Positions 15,996 through 25,236 of a DNA stretch of 64,000 bases are shown here, piece by piece. Origin of the DNA: Marivirga harenae. Lineage in GTDB: Bacteria > Bacteroidota > Bacteroidia > Cytophagales > Cyclobacteriaceae. Position 1 is the stretch's first letter. Each line of letters opens with the position of its first letter. Location of the stretch: assembly GCF_030534335.1 (NCBI RefSeq), contig NZ_CP130565.1:1199501-1263500 (forward strand). The letters run 5' to 3'. Below the pieces are notes generated by a model. It was not told the origin of the DNA and searched no databases. It worked only from the letters and a program-made list of their open reading frames with translations. Made by a program: the position numbers and the translations under genes.

Positions 15996-16348
15996 TCAGC
16001 TTATACAATTGGAAATGGCGGTTGTGAACCAGCCAGAATTTAGAAAAATACGATTTGTTTATAATCTATTGTACTTTACTAAAAGTACAAATAAAAATGA
16101 ACTTTCAAAATACATTTTATAGTTGGAGACGGAAATATTCCATCCTCTATTTCTTCACATAATAGTATATTTTTCTGCCTTAGATATATTCATTATTTTA
16201 ATAGAAACGCAATTTTTTTGGTCTACTCTTTTAAAAAAGCACTTCCAGTTGGATCAAATTGATCATCTAGTTAATATACAAGGCTAAGATTGAATCATCA
16301 TGCTGTAATATTCTTCTTACCTTTAAATTTCCAAAAGAAAAGCAGAAT
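15996..16348. promoter_or_regulatory. Divergent intergenic region with a perfect inverted repeat
   Basis: 353 bases separate the kinase (leftward) from the UvrA-like gene (rightward), so both promoters lie here. At 16069-16077 and 16082-16090, TTGTACTTT and AAAGTACAA form a perfect 9-bp inverted repeat with the 4-base spacer ACTA. This has the shape of a dimeric regulator site, though a hairpin is equally possible. No strong -33/-7 pair stood out. Confidence 0.45.
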
Positions 16349-19300
16349 ATGAAGATCATAAACGCCCACCAGAACAACCTCAAAAACATTGACTTAACAA
16401 TACCTGAAAACCAACTAATTGTGGTTACTGGATTATCAGGTTCAGGAAAATCTTCTTTGGCTATGGGTGTGATCGCAAATGAAGGATACCGTTACTTTTT
16501 AGAAAGCCTGCCAGCCTATAATCAACAGAACGGACAGTTAATCCCTACTGCTGAAGTAGATGACATTCAAGATTTGCCACCAGTGATCAAAGTGGAACAA
16601 TCAAAACGCTTTCAATCTATCAATACTACTTTTGGTACGCTTTCAGAGTTGACCTCCATTTTCCGAATTCTATTTGCACGCTATTCAGGGGAAGAAACGA
16701 TGAGCAAATCATTATTTTCCTTTAATCATCCGCGGGGAGCCTGTGAAATATGCCGAGGCATAGGTGATGCGGAATATATAGATCTTGAAAAACTCATTGG
16801 GGATGAAAATAAGACGCTGCGAGAAGGAGCCATCACCACTACCCTTCCCGGTGGCTATATAGTTTATTCTCAGATTACGGTGGAGGAACTCAATAAGGTT
16901 TGCAACGCACACGGCTTTAATGTGGACATTCCATGGAAGGAGCTTACAGCTGAACAGCAAGATGTAGTCTTAAATGGTAGTGATCGACTTAAAGTCTTTT
17001 ATGGTAAGCATGGATTGGAGTCCCGATTGCGGTGGGAAGGAATCAAAGCAAAGCCCAGAGAAGAAGGCTATTACAAAGGAATGCTCCCCATCATGCAGGA
17101 TATTCTCAGGAGAGACCGAAACCCTAACATCTTAAAATTTGCCAGCTCTAAAGTCTGTCCAAGTTGTGATGGAGCAAGAATCAAAGCTGAGCATCTAAAA
17201 TACGAATGGCACGGGCTGAATTTTCAAGGCTGGATGGAGCTTTCATTGAGCGACTTATATGATAAACTTAATTCGCTAACACTTTCAGAAGGTGAAAAAA
17301 CATTAGTGGATAAGATTTGCACTCAACTGTATGACCTTATTCGCCTGGGAATGGAGGATTATCAGTTGAGTGCCCCTAGTATAGAAATTTCCTCCGGTGA
17401 TGCGCAAAGAATCAAATTGATTAATCAGGTGAATAGTAATTTGCAGGGGATTCTATATGTTTTTGATGAACCTTCTATAGGATTGTCATCAGACTATCAA
17501 AAATACTTACTCCACATACTGGATCGATTAATTAGAAGAGGCAATACGGTGATGGTGGTGGAGCATGATTTAGATTTCATCCAGTCCGCAGATTGGATAG
17601 TTGAATTGGGACCGCAGGCAGGTGTTCACGGTGGTGAAGTTGTTTTCAATGGCTCTATCGATGACTTCCTGAAGTGCAAGGACAATAGAAGTCCGACATT
17701 AGAAGCACTGAAAAAGGGAAATGCCGTAGATTATCCAATTCCAAACAAAGTCTCTGCCTACAATTTTGTACCTGAGGAGCAACAACTAACAGTGGTGAGT
17801 AGAAAGAACCCCCAAATACTACAAGGCATTTCCAGCTTTTGTGAAAAACAGGAACTGAACATGCATATGGTAACAGATCAACCGATTGGAAAAACGCCAC
17901 GCAGTAACCCTGCTACATATACAGGCTTAGGGGATAAAATCCGAGATTTACTAGCCAAAACTTCGGACGCAAAAGAATCAAAATTAGCTAAAGGAGCCTT
18001 TTCCTTTAATAATAAAACAGGGAGATGTGAGGCCTGCGAAGGTGCTGGGGTGATTACCCTGTCCATGAGTGCGCTTGGGAATATCAATCAGATCTGTCCT
18101 ACTTGTAATGGCAAGCGATTTAAAAAGAAAGTGCTCCTTGTAGAATGGATGGGAAAAAATATAGCAGACCTTTACGACTTAAGCATTGAAGCCGCCTATG
18201 ATTTATTTTCAGGAGAAAAAAAGATTACTGAAATTCTTTCATTGATGTTGAAGCTGGGACTCGGTTACATCAAATTGGGGCAGCCTTCCAATACCTTGTC
18301 GGGAGGTGAGGCACAGCGAATAAAACTCACCAAACATTTCACTAAGAAATCGAAGAAGACAATTTTATTGCTGGAAGAACCCAGCATTGGCTTGCACCAA
18401 AAAAATGTAACACAATTGCTGAATGCCCTCCATGAACTGAAGCAACAAACTGCTGGTATCATTTGCTTTGAAAATCATGCGCTGTTCCAACAGAGCTGTG
18501 ATACTTTAGTGGATAATGCACTTGAAGTAAAGCCCATAAAAATTAAGGAAGAACCTAAGCAGCAACGAGAATGGATCTCGATTCAGGGAGCTCGAACACA
18601 TTCTCTAAAAGACTTAAATCTGGAAGTGCCCAAGCATCAATTATCTGTGGTTACAGGGATTTCGGGTTCCGGAAAATCATCGCTTGTGATTGACACGCTG
18701 CACGGCTACGGATTGCAGGAAATGACTAAGCAGTTCTCCAGTTATCAGCAATCACGAGTAGGCGTGAATTTTCAATTTGAAGTCAACCATATTGAAGGTC
18801 TCACACCAACCATTTGTATTACTAGAAAGCAAAAGAACTATTCAATTCGAACAGATATTACTAAGCAAACGGGGATTGATAAAATATTACGGTTTGCTTT
18901 TTCCCGAAAGGCACAATACGAAGGCGAGGATTTATCAGCCAGTCATTTTTCCAATAATCATGAATTAGGGAGATGTAAAGTTTGCGAAGGAATAGGTGAG
19001 GAATTATTACCTGATCTTCAAAAACTAGTGCTAGACGAGAAAAAAAGCATAGCCGATGGACTCTTCTCACACAACAAAGCAGTTGCATATTATGGTGATC
19101 CAGCAGGACAGCATATGGCAATCTTGAAGCAGGTTGGAGCGGAACACGGCTTTGGTTTAGAAACCCCTTTTAAAGAATTAAGTGACGATCAAAAAGAAAT
19201 TCTCCTGCAAGGAACAGGGGAAAAAGTGTGGAAAGCTATCTGGGAATACAAAACCAAAACACGAACAGGAAGGCAAGACTTGACAATGCAGTGGGAAGGT

Positions 19301-20839
19301 CTATTCCATTACTTGCAAGATGAATATTTCAAAACACGAAAGAACAAAAACATTAGCCAGCTGACTTCTCTGTTTTCATTTAGTGAATGCAAACATTGTT
19401 TGGGCAGCGGATTAAAGCCGGAAAGATTGAAATTTACAATAGCCGGTAAATCTATTCATGATATTAAATCCATGGATTTTACGATCTTGAGTGATTGGCT
19501 AACGGCCAGTGACAAAGAAGTTGATGTGGAGGGAAAATTATTGGCTAAGATCGAACCTCATTTAATTAACACAATTGAGCGGGCAAAGCAATTGCATATT
19601 GACCATTTGCAACTCAACAGAAAATCACCAAGCCTTTCCGGTGGAGAAAATCAAAGAGTAGAACTGATCAAACAGCTGAATAGTCCATTAAAAGGTATTA
19701 CCTATTTATTGGATGAGCCTACTGCCGGCTTGTCGAACGATAATATTCCGGATCTGATTCAAATCCTGAAAGAGTTGATTGCAAAAGGGAATACAGTCAT
19801 CGTTATCGAACATAACAAAGACATTATTCATGCAGCAGATCATCTTGTACAGATTGGTCCCCAAGCTGGTAAGCTCGGTGGCTGTACTACCTATCAGGGC
19901 AATACGGAAGGTCTGCTAAAGCAAAACGATTGTCATCCTTTCCTGAAAGAGCCAAGCAAAGCAGTTGAGCTCAAAGATGGTAATAAACATATTAGGATTC
20001 GCAAATTAGCTAAACATACGTTGGTCAGAAATGAATTAGACCTACCCATTGGTGGCATCACTGCGCTGACCGGAAAATCAGGAATTGGCAAAACCACTTT
20101 GGTAAAAGAGATCATCATACCTAGTATAAAAACTGGAAAAGCGATTAACTGTGAAAAAATTGATTTTCCTAAAAATTATGAAGGCGCGCAGTATTTTGAA
20201 CCTAAAAAGCTCAACAGCCATTCCGCTACACTTTTGGTTTCTTACTTAGATTTACTCAAGGACATTACCAAAATAATGGCTAATGAAACAGAGGCAAAGC
20301 CAGCTGACTTTTCTTATAAAACAAAGGGAAGTCAGTGCCCAAACTGTAAAGGAAAAGGTTTTGTAGAAACCAGTCTGGACGTAGCAGCCAATGCTATTGA
20401 AAAATGTGAAGACTGTGATGGCAAGCGCTATCAAAAACACATTCTTCAGTATGAAGTGCAGGGACGAAATATAGCTGATATTCTGGATTTTAATATTACA
20501 GAATTAATAGCATGGTTTACGGATTTTAAAGTGTCGAATTCTACGCTTAATTTTATCAAAAGCCTAGAGAAAATCGGTTTGGCCCATTTGAGTTTAGGGC
20601 AAAGCGTCCAGTCACTTTCCTCAGGTGAAAAGCAACGATTATTACTGCTACGCTGGCTTCAAGATGCTCCCAAAAATGAGCTTTTTATTTTAGATGAGCC
20701 GAGCACGGGATTGCATTATGCGGATATTGATTTGCTATATACCATTTTAGCGAAACTGAGTACCCACAATGATATATTAGTGATTGATCATAATCCATAC
20801 TTATTGAAAATGATTGGGGTTGGAGTGGTTTTGAATTGA
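16349..20839 (+). CDS. Tandem UvrA-like protein (two UvrAs in one chain, four ABC modules)
   Basis: 1,496 residues against about 940 for standard UvrA. Four ABC units occur in order. (1) Walker A GLSGSGKSS ~28, zinc pairs CEIC ~131 and CPSC ~270, signature SSGDAQR ~348, DEPSIGLS ~372. (2) no Walker A, but PIGKTPRSNPATYTG ~512, CEAC ~560, CPTC ~583, SGGEAQR ~651, EEPSIGLH ~676. (3) GISGSGKSS ~770, CKVC ~876, CKHC ~1014, SGGENQR ~1097, DEPTAGLS ~1122. (4) GKSGIGKTT ~1241, CPNC ~1330, CEDC ~1353, SSGEKQR ~1424, DEPSTGLH ~1449. Each half is compact, with little room for the UvrB-binding insert, so this is a class-II-like UvrA duplicated and fused. It may bind DNA or confer drug resistance without UvrB. 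The start ATG is well placed. A relic of its 5' end lies at 12021. Confidence 0.92.
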   Translation: MKIINAHQNNLKNIDLTIPENQLIVVTGLSGSGKSSLAMGVIANEGYRYFLESLPAYNQQNGQLIPTAEVDDIQDLPPVIKVEQSKRFQSINTTFGTLSELTSIFRILFARYSGEETMSKSLFSFNHPRGACEICRGIGDAEYIDLEKLIGDENKTLREGAITTTLPGGYIVYSQITVEELNKVCNAHGFNVDIPWKELTAEQQDVVLNGSDRLKVFYGKHGLESRLRWEGIKAKPREEGYYKGMLPIMQDILRRDRNPNILKFASSKVCPSCDGARIKAEHLKYEWHGLNFQGWMELSLSDLYDKLNSLTLSEGEKTLVDKICTQLYDLIRLGMEDYQLSAPSIEISSGDAQRIKLINQVNSNLQGILYVFDEPSIGLSSDYQKYLLHILDRLIRRGNTVMVVEHDLDFIQSADWIVELGPQAGVHGGEVVFNGSIDDFLKCKDNRSPTLEALKKGNAVDYPIPNKVSAYNFVPEEQQLTVVSRKNPQILQGISSFCEKQELNMHMVTDQPIGKTPRSNPATYTGLGDKIRDLLAKTSDAKESKLAKGAFSFNNKTGRCEACEGAGVITLSMSALGNINQICPTCNGKRFKKKVLLVEWMGKNIADLYDLSIEAAYDLFSGEKKITEILSLMLKLGLGYIKLGQPSNTLSGGEAQRIKLTKHFTKKSKKTILLLEEPSIGLHQKNVTQLLNALHELKQQTAGIICFENHALFQQSCDTLVDNALEVKPIKIKEEPKQQREWISIQGARTHSLKDLNLEVPKHQLSVVTGISGSGKSSLVIDTLHGYGLQEMTKQFSSYQQSRVGVNFQFEVNHIEGLTPTICITRKQKNYSIRTDITKQTGIDKILRFAFSRKAQYEGEDLSASHFSNNHELGRCKVCEGIGEELLPDLQKLVLDEKKSIADGLFSHNKAVAYYGDPAGQHMAILKQVGAEHGFGLETPFKELSDDQKEILLQGTGEKVWKAIWEYKTKTRTGRQDLTMQWEGLFHYLQDEYFKTRKNKNISQLTSLFSFSECKHCLGSGLKPERLKFTIAGKSIHDIKSMDFTILSDWLTASDKEVDVEGKLLAKIEPHLINTIERAKQLHIDHLQLNRKSPSLSGGENQRVELIKQLNSPLKGITYLLDEPTAGLSNDNIPDLIQILKELIAKGNTVIVIEHNKDIIHAADHLVQIGPQAGKLGGCTTYQGNTEGLLKQNDCHPFLKEPSKAVELKDGNKHIRIRKLAKHTLVRNELDLPIGGITALTGKSGIGKTTLVKEIIIPSIKTGKAINCEKIDFPKNYEGAQYFEPKKLNSHSATLLVSYLDLLKDITKIMANETEAKPADFSYKTKGSQCPNCKGKGFVETSLDVAANAIEKCEDCDGKRYQKHILQYEVQGRNIADILDFNITELIAWFTDFKVSNSTLNFIKSLEKIGLAHLSLGQSVQSLSSGEKQRLLLLRWLQDAPKNELFILDEPSTGLHYADIDLLYTILAKLSTHNDILVIDHNPYLLKMIGVGVVLN

Positions 20840-20897
20840 ATTTGCTATTACTATTTGTTCATAGATAAAAGTGCGGGTCAACTTTCTCCCAACTTTG

Positions 20898-20973
20898 CAC
20901 AAACGGACGCTCGCTCTATCGCAATTTGATGCATTTTAGCACTGGTTCAAGCATCCGCTTGAACCAATTAGAG
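20898..20973. repeat. Two small palindromic repeats (family 2), possible terminator
   Basis: At 20943-20952 and 20957-20966, TGGTTCAAGC and GCTTGAACCA pair perfectly around ATCC, followed by AATTAGAG. A degenerate member, ACAAACGGACGCTCGCTCTATC, sits at 20899-20920 (listed here in parts: core CGGACGC at 20904). They lie between the convergent UvrA and START genes and could end both transcripts, though no U-tract follows. Confidence 0.6.
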
Positions 20974-21018
20974 AACATGTAAACGCATTTACCGAGGAAA
21001 ACAGAAGGACGTTTTAGC

Positions 21019-21621
21019 TTAATCCTCTGCAAGTATTTTTCTCAGACCAGTTAAGGTTGTGAAAGGTAGTTCAGCAATTGAAATGTTAGCAAGCCAAACC
21101 GGAATGTTTTCGCCAGGCTCAGAATGAAATTGATAGGTTAACTCCGTGTATTTTCCTGAAGATTTTAATTTTATAAAGCCCTTCGCCTTCCTCATTCGAA
21201 CAATTCCTTTTTTTTCGGGAAGATAATCAGGAATTCCTTCCAGGGATATGAACACCTCTTTAGAGTTAACATTATCGATGACCATTTTGTAAACCATATC
21301 TCTATTGTTGTAAGGCCACGGAAAAATAGTCTCTACGTAATTGTACTGGATGCCATTTCCCTGATCAAGCACGTTTGCTGTTTTCGTGAAACCATACCAT
21401 TCGGTGTAGTTATTAGCATTTTCCAATACTTCCACTATTTCATTTGGCGATGCCTCAATCAGCATAAAAGCTTTGAACGATTTGAATTCTGAATCCTCCT
21501 CAAATCTAGTGTATACGATAATATCGTCTTCAGACAAGTCCACTTCCCAGGCGGTTTGAGAAAGCACCGAAATTGAATTTCCCGCAAAGACTATAGATAG
21601 AACGAGTGTCTGTATATTCAT
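21019..21621 (-). CDS. START-domain lipid-binding-like secreted protein
   Basis: 200 residues with a signal peptide (MNIQTLVLSIVFAGNSISVLSQ). The body matches a START/SRPBCC fold: WEVDLSEDDIIVYTRFEEDS, then FKAFMLIEASPNEIVEVLENANNYTEW, then the VETIFPWPYNNRDMVYKM strand pair and a long C-terminal helix (IPVWLANISIAELPFTTL). Bacterial proteins of this form bind a hydrophobic ligand in a central cavity; the ligand here is unknown. It is last in a likely operon with the small membrane protein (11 bp upstream) and the Crp/Fnr regulator, all on the minus strand. Confidence 0.82.
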   Translation of the reverse strand: MNIQTLVLSIVFAGNSISVLSQTAWEVDLSEDDIIVYTRFEEDSEFKSFKAFMLIEASPNEIVEVLENANNYTEWYGFTKTANVLDQGNGIQYNYVETIFPWPYNNRDMVYKMVIDNVNSKEVFISLEGIPDYLPEKKGIVRMRKAKGFIKLKSSGKYTELTYQFHSEPGENIPVWLANISIAELPFTTLTGLRKILAED

Positions 21622-21632
21622 GCTTACTTATG

Positions 21633-22043
21633 CTAGAGAATGGATTCTTTGGTTTGATACAACCTCATGAAATAGTAAAGGAACAGAAGGAAAAAAATGA
21701 CGTCTCCAATTATTACTATGAAAACCACAGATCCCGCCAAACCTGATAAATAGAATTTTAGTAGTGAAATAGCAAAACCCACTTTTCCAATTCCTCCCAC
21801 AACCACAATACCTGTATGTCGCAGCGGATTGTAGGCAACAATAGCATAACCAATGAAATATACCAGGGTGGTGCCCCATGCCCCTTGATAAATTCCATAG
21901 AAAAGTGGGTCCGCCAAATCCCTATTGAAGAACCCATGAAAAGTGTAAGCGGTATTAAAATACCCGAAAATAGCCCCTATTAAATTCCATACTGCTGATA
22001 TGATGAAAAAGGCTCTAAAGAATGTAATCTCTTTACTTTGCAT
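21633..22043 (-). CDS. Small four-helix membrane protein, function unknown
   Basis: 136 residues with four hydrophobic helices, near FFRAFFIISAVWNLIGAIFGY, GAWGTTLVYFIGYAIVAY, TGIVVVGGIGKVGFAISLL and VVFIVIIGDVIFFLLFLYYF. The first loop is large (YFNTAYTFHGFFNRDLADPLF). It resembles DoxX-like or similar hypothetical inner-membrane proteins, but no diagnostic motif is visible. The ATG start at 22043 lies 85 bp after the Crp/Fnr gene. Co-transcription with the START protein suggests a shared lipid or redox-stress response, which is inference only. Confidence 0.68.
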   Translation of the reverse strand: MQSKEITFFRAFFIISAVWNLIGAIFGYFNTAYTFHGFFNRDLADPLFYGIYQGAWGTTLVYFIGYAIVAYNPLRHTGIVVVGGIGKVGFAISLLKFYLSGLAGSVVFIVIIGDVIFFLLFLYYFMRLYQTKESIL

Positions 22044-22128
22044 GTCATAAAATATAGATGTTGATCATTAAACTCTATGGCAAAGTTGCAGCTATAAAAG
22101 GCCATTTGCATTTACATATGTAAAGAAA

Positions 22129-22722
22129 TCAGTGCTGCGACATGGATTTTCTGATCCGGCTAAGTTGGGTTGCACTGATGCCCAAGTATGCTGCTATATG
22201 ATACTGTGCTATTTGCTGTTCGATTCCTGGATACTCCTGCTGAAGAATTACATAGCGTTTTTCAGCATCCAGCAAGGCCATCTCAATTTCTTTTTTCTCA
22301 TTACTTAAAAAATATCTTTCTGCGATGATTCTTCTAAGCCTTTCAACTTCAAAATTGCCTGCAGACAATTCTTCGATTCGACCAAAGGAAGCTTTCCAAA
22401 GTTTACAATCCGTGAGGGCTTGCTGAGCTACTTCATTTTTCTGTTTACTGATAAGAGAAGCATAGGAACCAATAATCGATGGGGCTGAAAAAAATGTTTT
22501 ATTATACTCTTTACCTTCATTATTAATGTAATATGCTCGAACGATACCGGACTCCAAAAACGCAATTTCTTTCGCATACTGTCCTTTTCGTATGAAGTAT
22601 TCTCCTTTTTTTAATTCTGCAGGGACGAATAGATCTTTCATCAGACTGATAGCCTCCTCTGAAAGGGGTATGACATTACTAAAGAATGCAATTAAATTTC
22701 TCATGAGTATATGACTCGTCAA
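22129..22722 (-). CDS. Crp/Fnr-family transcriptional regulator
   Basis: 197 residues: an N-terminal cyclic-nucleotide-binding-type beta barrel (FVPAELKKGEYFIRKGQYAKEIAFLESGIVRAYY) and a C-terminal helix-turn-helix (IAQYHIAAYLGISATQLSRIRK). There is no Cys cluster, so it is not a true FNR oxygen sensor, and the conserved cAMP-contact Arg/Ser pair is not obvious. An internal ATG at 22704 (MRNLIAFFSNV) is an equally good start. It heads a likely operon with the membrane protein and START protein and may autoregulate from the 253-bp region upstream. Confidence 0.88.
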   Translation of the reverse strand: MTSHILMRNLIAFFSNVIPLSEEAISLMKDLFVPAELKKGEYFIRKGQYAKEIAFLESGIVRAYYINNEGKEYNKTFFSAPSIIGSYASLISKQKNEVAQQALTDCKLWKASFGRIEELSAGNFEVERLRRIIAERYFLSNEKKEIEMALLDAEKRYVILQQEYPGIEQQIAQYHIAAYLGISATQLSRIRKSMSQH

Positions 22723-22975
22723 TTTCTCTAATATCGTAATTTAGATGATATGGTGACTGCTTTTACCTCTAAAATTTTACGAACTGATTTTTACAATATG
22801 GCAAGATACCAAAGTCACTCAACTGAAACTGCAATGTCCTTTTAATTCTTGAGAACTGACCGTGGTACAATGGCTCTTTGACAGCATTAAGAAATCAACC
22901 AGCTTCTTAGGGCAGGACAGGTTAAATTGATATTAAACATTTTAACTATCTAATCCCGAAAATATTTTTCTTCTC

Positions 22976-24967
22976 TCAGCGCATCATCCTTTCATCCGCC
23001 TTAAAAGCGCCCCGCATATGCAAGATCCACTGCGATTCATCGAGGGGAGAAACCCCTTTATAAGGACGGATTTTATCATCCGTAAGTGTTGTTTTTTCAT
23101 ATCCATCTAGCCTCAGTTTTAGACGGCCTTTGCCCGAAGTGGTGGCATTAAACTTGATCCCATAGTCCATAGCTTCCGCTACGGCAACTCGACCTTTCAA
23201 AATGAAAAAATCCCCATCAAAAAGCGGTGCTTCTATCTGTGCTCTCATTTGATTAAGATCGCTGGAAATAGGGCCAAGTAGATCCTGCTGAGCTTTAATT
23301 TCAAAAGCATACATTGGTTCCAAAAGATCCGTCCCTGCGTTCTCCAGACCTCTGAGAACACCCATTGGAGTTGCTAATAAGAAATCTCCGGGGTTAGAGT
23401 GCACGATATGCTCTTCACCTTTGATCAAAGTGATCTTGATATCGGTAACTTCATAGCCATGCAGGCCTTGCTTTAAGGTCCACGGAATGGCTCTTTTCAC
23501 TTCATTGATATATTTCTGGCTGATATCGCTAGTGCGTACTTTGTTTTCAAAGCTCACACCACTTCCCGCTTCTCCAGGTTCTATTAAGAAAGTCATAATG
23601 GCCCAACAAGGCTTCGGCATCCAATAGCGAACAAAGCCTTCAGCAGATTGACCAGGCGTCTCTTTATAAATCACTTTAGGCGGAAGGAACTCTGCTTCAA
23701 TTCCCCATCTTTGGCTTAGACTGTCTTTCAACACTTCGGTTTGAATAGGCCCCAAAATTTTGAGATGAAACTCTCTGTCGTCCTTAAACCATTTAAAATC
23801 TAAAATAGGATCTTCCACATTGAAAATTTCTAATGCTTCTCCTAATTTCTGGTAATCCTTCTCATCTAAAGCCTTTACCTCCACCGCCAGTACGGCATTG
23901 CTGATTTTGGAGTAAGAATCTGCAAGTTTTTCATTGCCTAAAATATCTCCAGCAAGGATGATATCAGAAGTAGTGATCAAACCGATTTCTCCTCGATGGA
24001 GCTCTGAAACTTGCTCCAAACCTGCGGCTTCGGCTTTAAAAATTTGGTTGATTTTTATGTCTTTGCCCAGTTCTTGTGAAGGAATGCTGTCTTTGGTTTT
24101 TAAGAGACTGCCATAAGACTTGATATAGGCTAACCTTCCCAGTTTTTCGTGGAATTCTACTTTAAAAACCTTGCCAGCAGGCGTAGAAAAATAATGCGAA
24201 GGAGGAGGAATCAACTTTTCCACCTGATCTAATAAGGCTTCAATCCCTAGCCCTAACTTAGCACTTCCAAAAAGCACAGGATAAAGACTTCCGTTGTGAA
24301 TATGCGGGATGGCTTGCGCCAAAATGGTAGACATTTCGCCTGTATTTGCTTCCAGGTATTTTTCCAGAAAAGCCTCATCACATTCGGCTAGGTTTTCTAG
24401 AGAGCTATCAAGAATTGCATGATCCCTGTGATTGCTACTTGCTTCAAAAGGCATAACTTGAATTTGCTGGGAATCCGACAAATCGGGAAGGTTTAAAGCA
24501 AAAAGTTTAGCGTCTAATTCCCTTTGAAAATCAGCAAAAACCTGCTCTGGGAATACACCATCTCTATCGATTTTATTAAAGAAAATGATAACGGGCAGAT
24601 TACGCTCTTTAAGGCTTTCCCATAAATTTAAAGTATGAGCTTGAACGCCTTCTTTAGCCGAAACCACTAAAATTACGGCATCTAAAACGGAAAGCGCACG
24701 ATCTACTTCAGCTGCAAAATCAATATGCCCTGGAGTATCCACTAACTGAAATTGCGTTTGTTTCCAGTTGAAATTAACAGAAGCTGCTTTGATGGAAATC
24801 CCTCTGCTTTTCTCTAGCGCCAAGCCATCCGTGATAGCAGAACCTTTATCCACACTGCCTTGAGTGTTAGTGGCTCCCGCCTCGTGCAGTAGGCACTCCG
24901 TCAAAGAGGTTTTCCCTGCATCTACATGCGCTAAAATTCCTATGGTTAAATTTCGCTTTGCTGACAT
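22976..24967 (-). CDS. Tet(M)/Tet(Q)-like ribosome protection protein (EF-G family GTPase)
   Basis: 663 residues collinear with tetracycline ribosome-protection proteins. The P-loop is AHVDAGKTS at 13-21, switch II is VDTPGHIDF, NKID gives G4, and the shortened domain II (PAGKVFKVEFHEKLGRLAYIK) and the C-terminal ELEPMYAFEIK region follow. RPP features such as SVDKG, VSAKEGVQAHT and LKQGLHGYEVTDIKI separate it from housekeeping EF-G. It should displace tetracycline from the 30S A site by GTP hydrolysis, if it has the resistance-defining domain IV loop residues, which I cannot confirm. It may instead be an intrinsic translation GTPase. No mobile element carries it. The start ATG at 24967 directly precedes the P-loop region. 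Confidence 0.87.
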   Translation of the reverse strand: MSAKRNLTIGILAHVDAGKTSLTECLLHEAGATNTQGSVDKGSAITDGLALEKSRGISIKAASVNFNWKQTQFQLVDTPGHIDFAAEVDRALSVLDAVILVVSAKEGVQAHTLNLWESLKERNLPVIIFFNKIDRDGVFPEQVFADFQRELDAKLFALNLPDLSDSQQIQVMPFEASSNHRDHAILDSSLENLAECDEAFLEKYLEANTGEMSTILAQAIPHIHNGSLYPVLFGSAKLGLGIEALLDQVEKLIPPPSHYFSTPAGKVFKVEFHEKLGRLAYIKSYGSLLKTKDSIPSQELGKDIKINQIFKAEAAGLEQVSELHRGEIGLITTSDIILAGDILGNEKLADSYSKISNAVLAVEVKALDEKDYQKLGEALEIFNVEDPILDFKWFKDDREFHLKILGPIQTEVLKDSLSQRWGIEAEFLPPKVIYKETPGQSAEGFVRYWMPKPCWAIMTFLIEPGEAGSGVSFENKVRTSDISQKYINEVKRAIPWTLKQGLHGYEVTDIKITLIKGEEHIVHSNPGDFLLATPMGVLRGLENAGTDLLEPMYAFEIKAQQDLLGPISSDLNQMRAQIEAPLFDGDFFILKGRVAVAEAMDYGIKFNATTSGKGRLKLRLDGYEKTTLTDDKIRPYKGVSPLDESQWILHMRGAFKADERMMR

Positions 24968-25086
24968 CTGCTTGCAAACTTATCATTTTGCTTAGAAATT
25001 TTACAGATCGTCTAACTTAATTTAGTATAACAATTGCTGATGTAGGGTACAATAAGGAATTTTTGGATGGACTACTACAAAGGGAT

Positions 25087-25110
25087 GTAAAGTAAAATCA
25101 GGACGAGACA
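25087..25110 (+). repeat. Solo right-end terminal repeat of the IS3 element
   Basis: 24 bases identical to 6279-6302, the right end of the complete IS3 element, but with no transposase or left end nearby. The sequence on its inner side does not match the element interior. It is therefore a bare IS end or a minimal derivative, lying 127 bp before the chosen start of the next lipoprotein gene. Confidence 0.85.
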
Positions 25111-25236
25111 GGACTTTGTACATTGCAAATCGATTTCAATAGTTGTTATTTAACAGTAAGCAAACTTTCTTATCACCTTTTTTTTATCTCAGCTTATAAA
25201 TACTTATTATTGCCGTTCATTAAAAAAATATCAATC

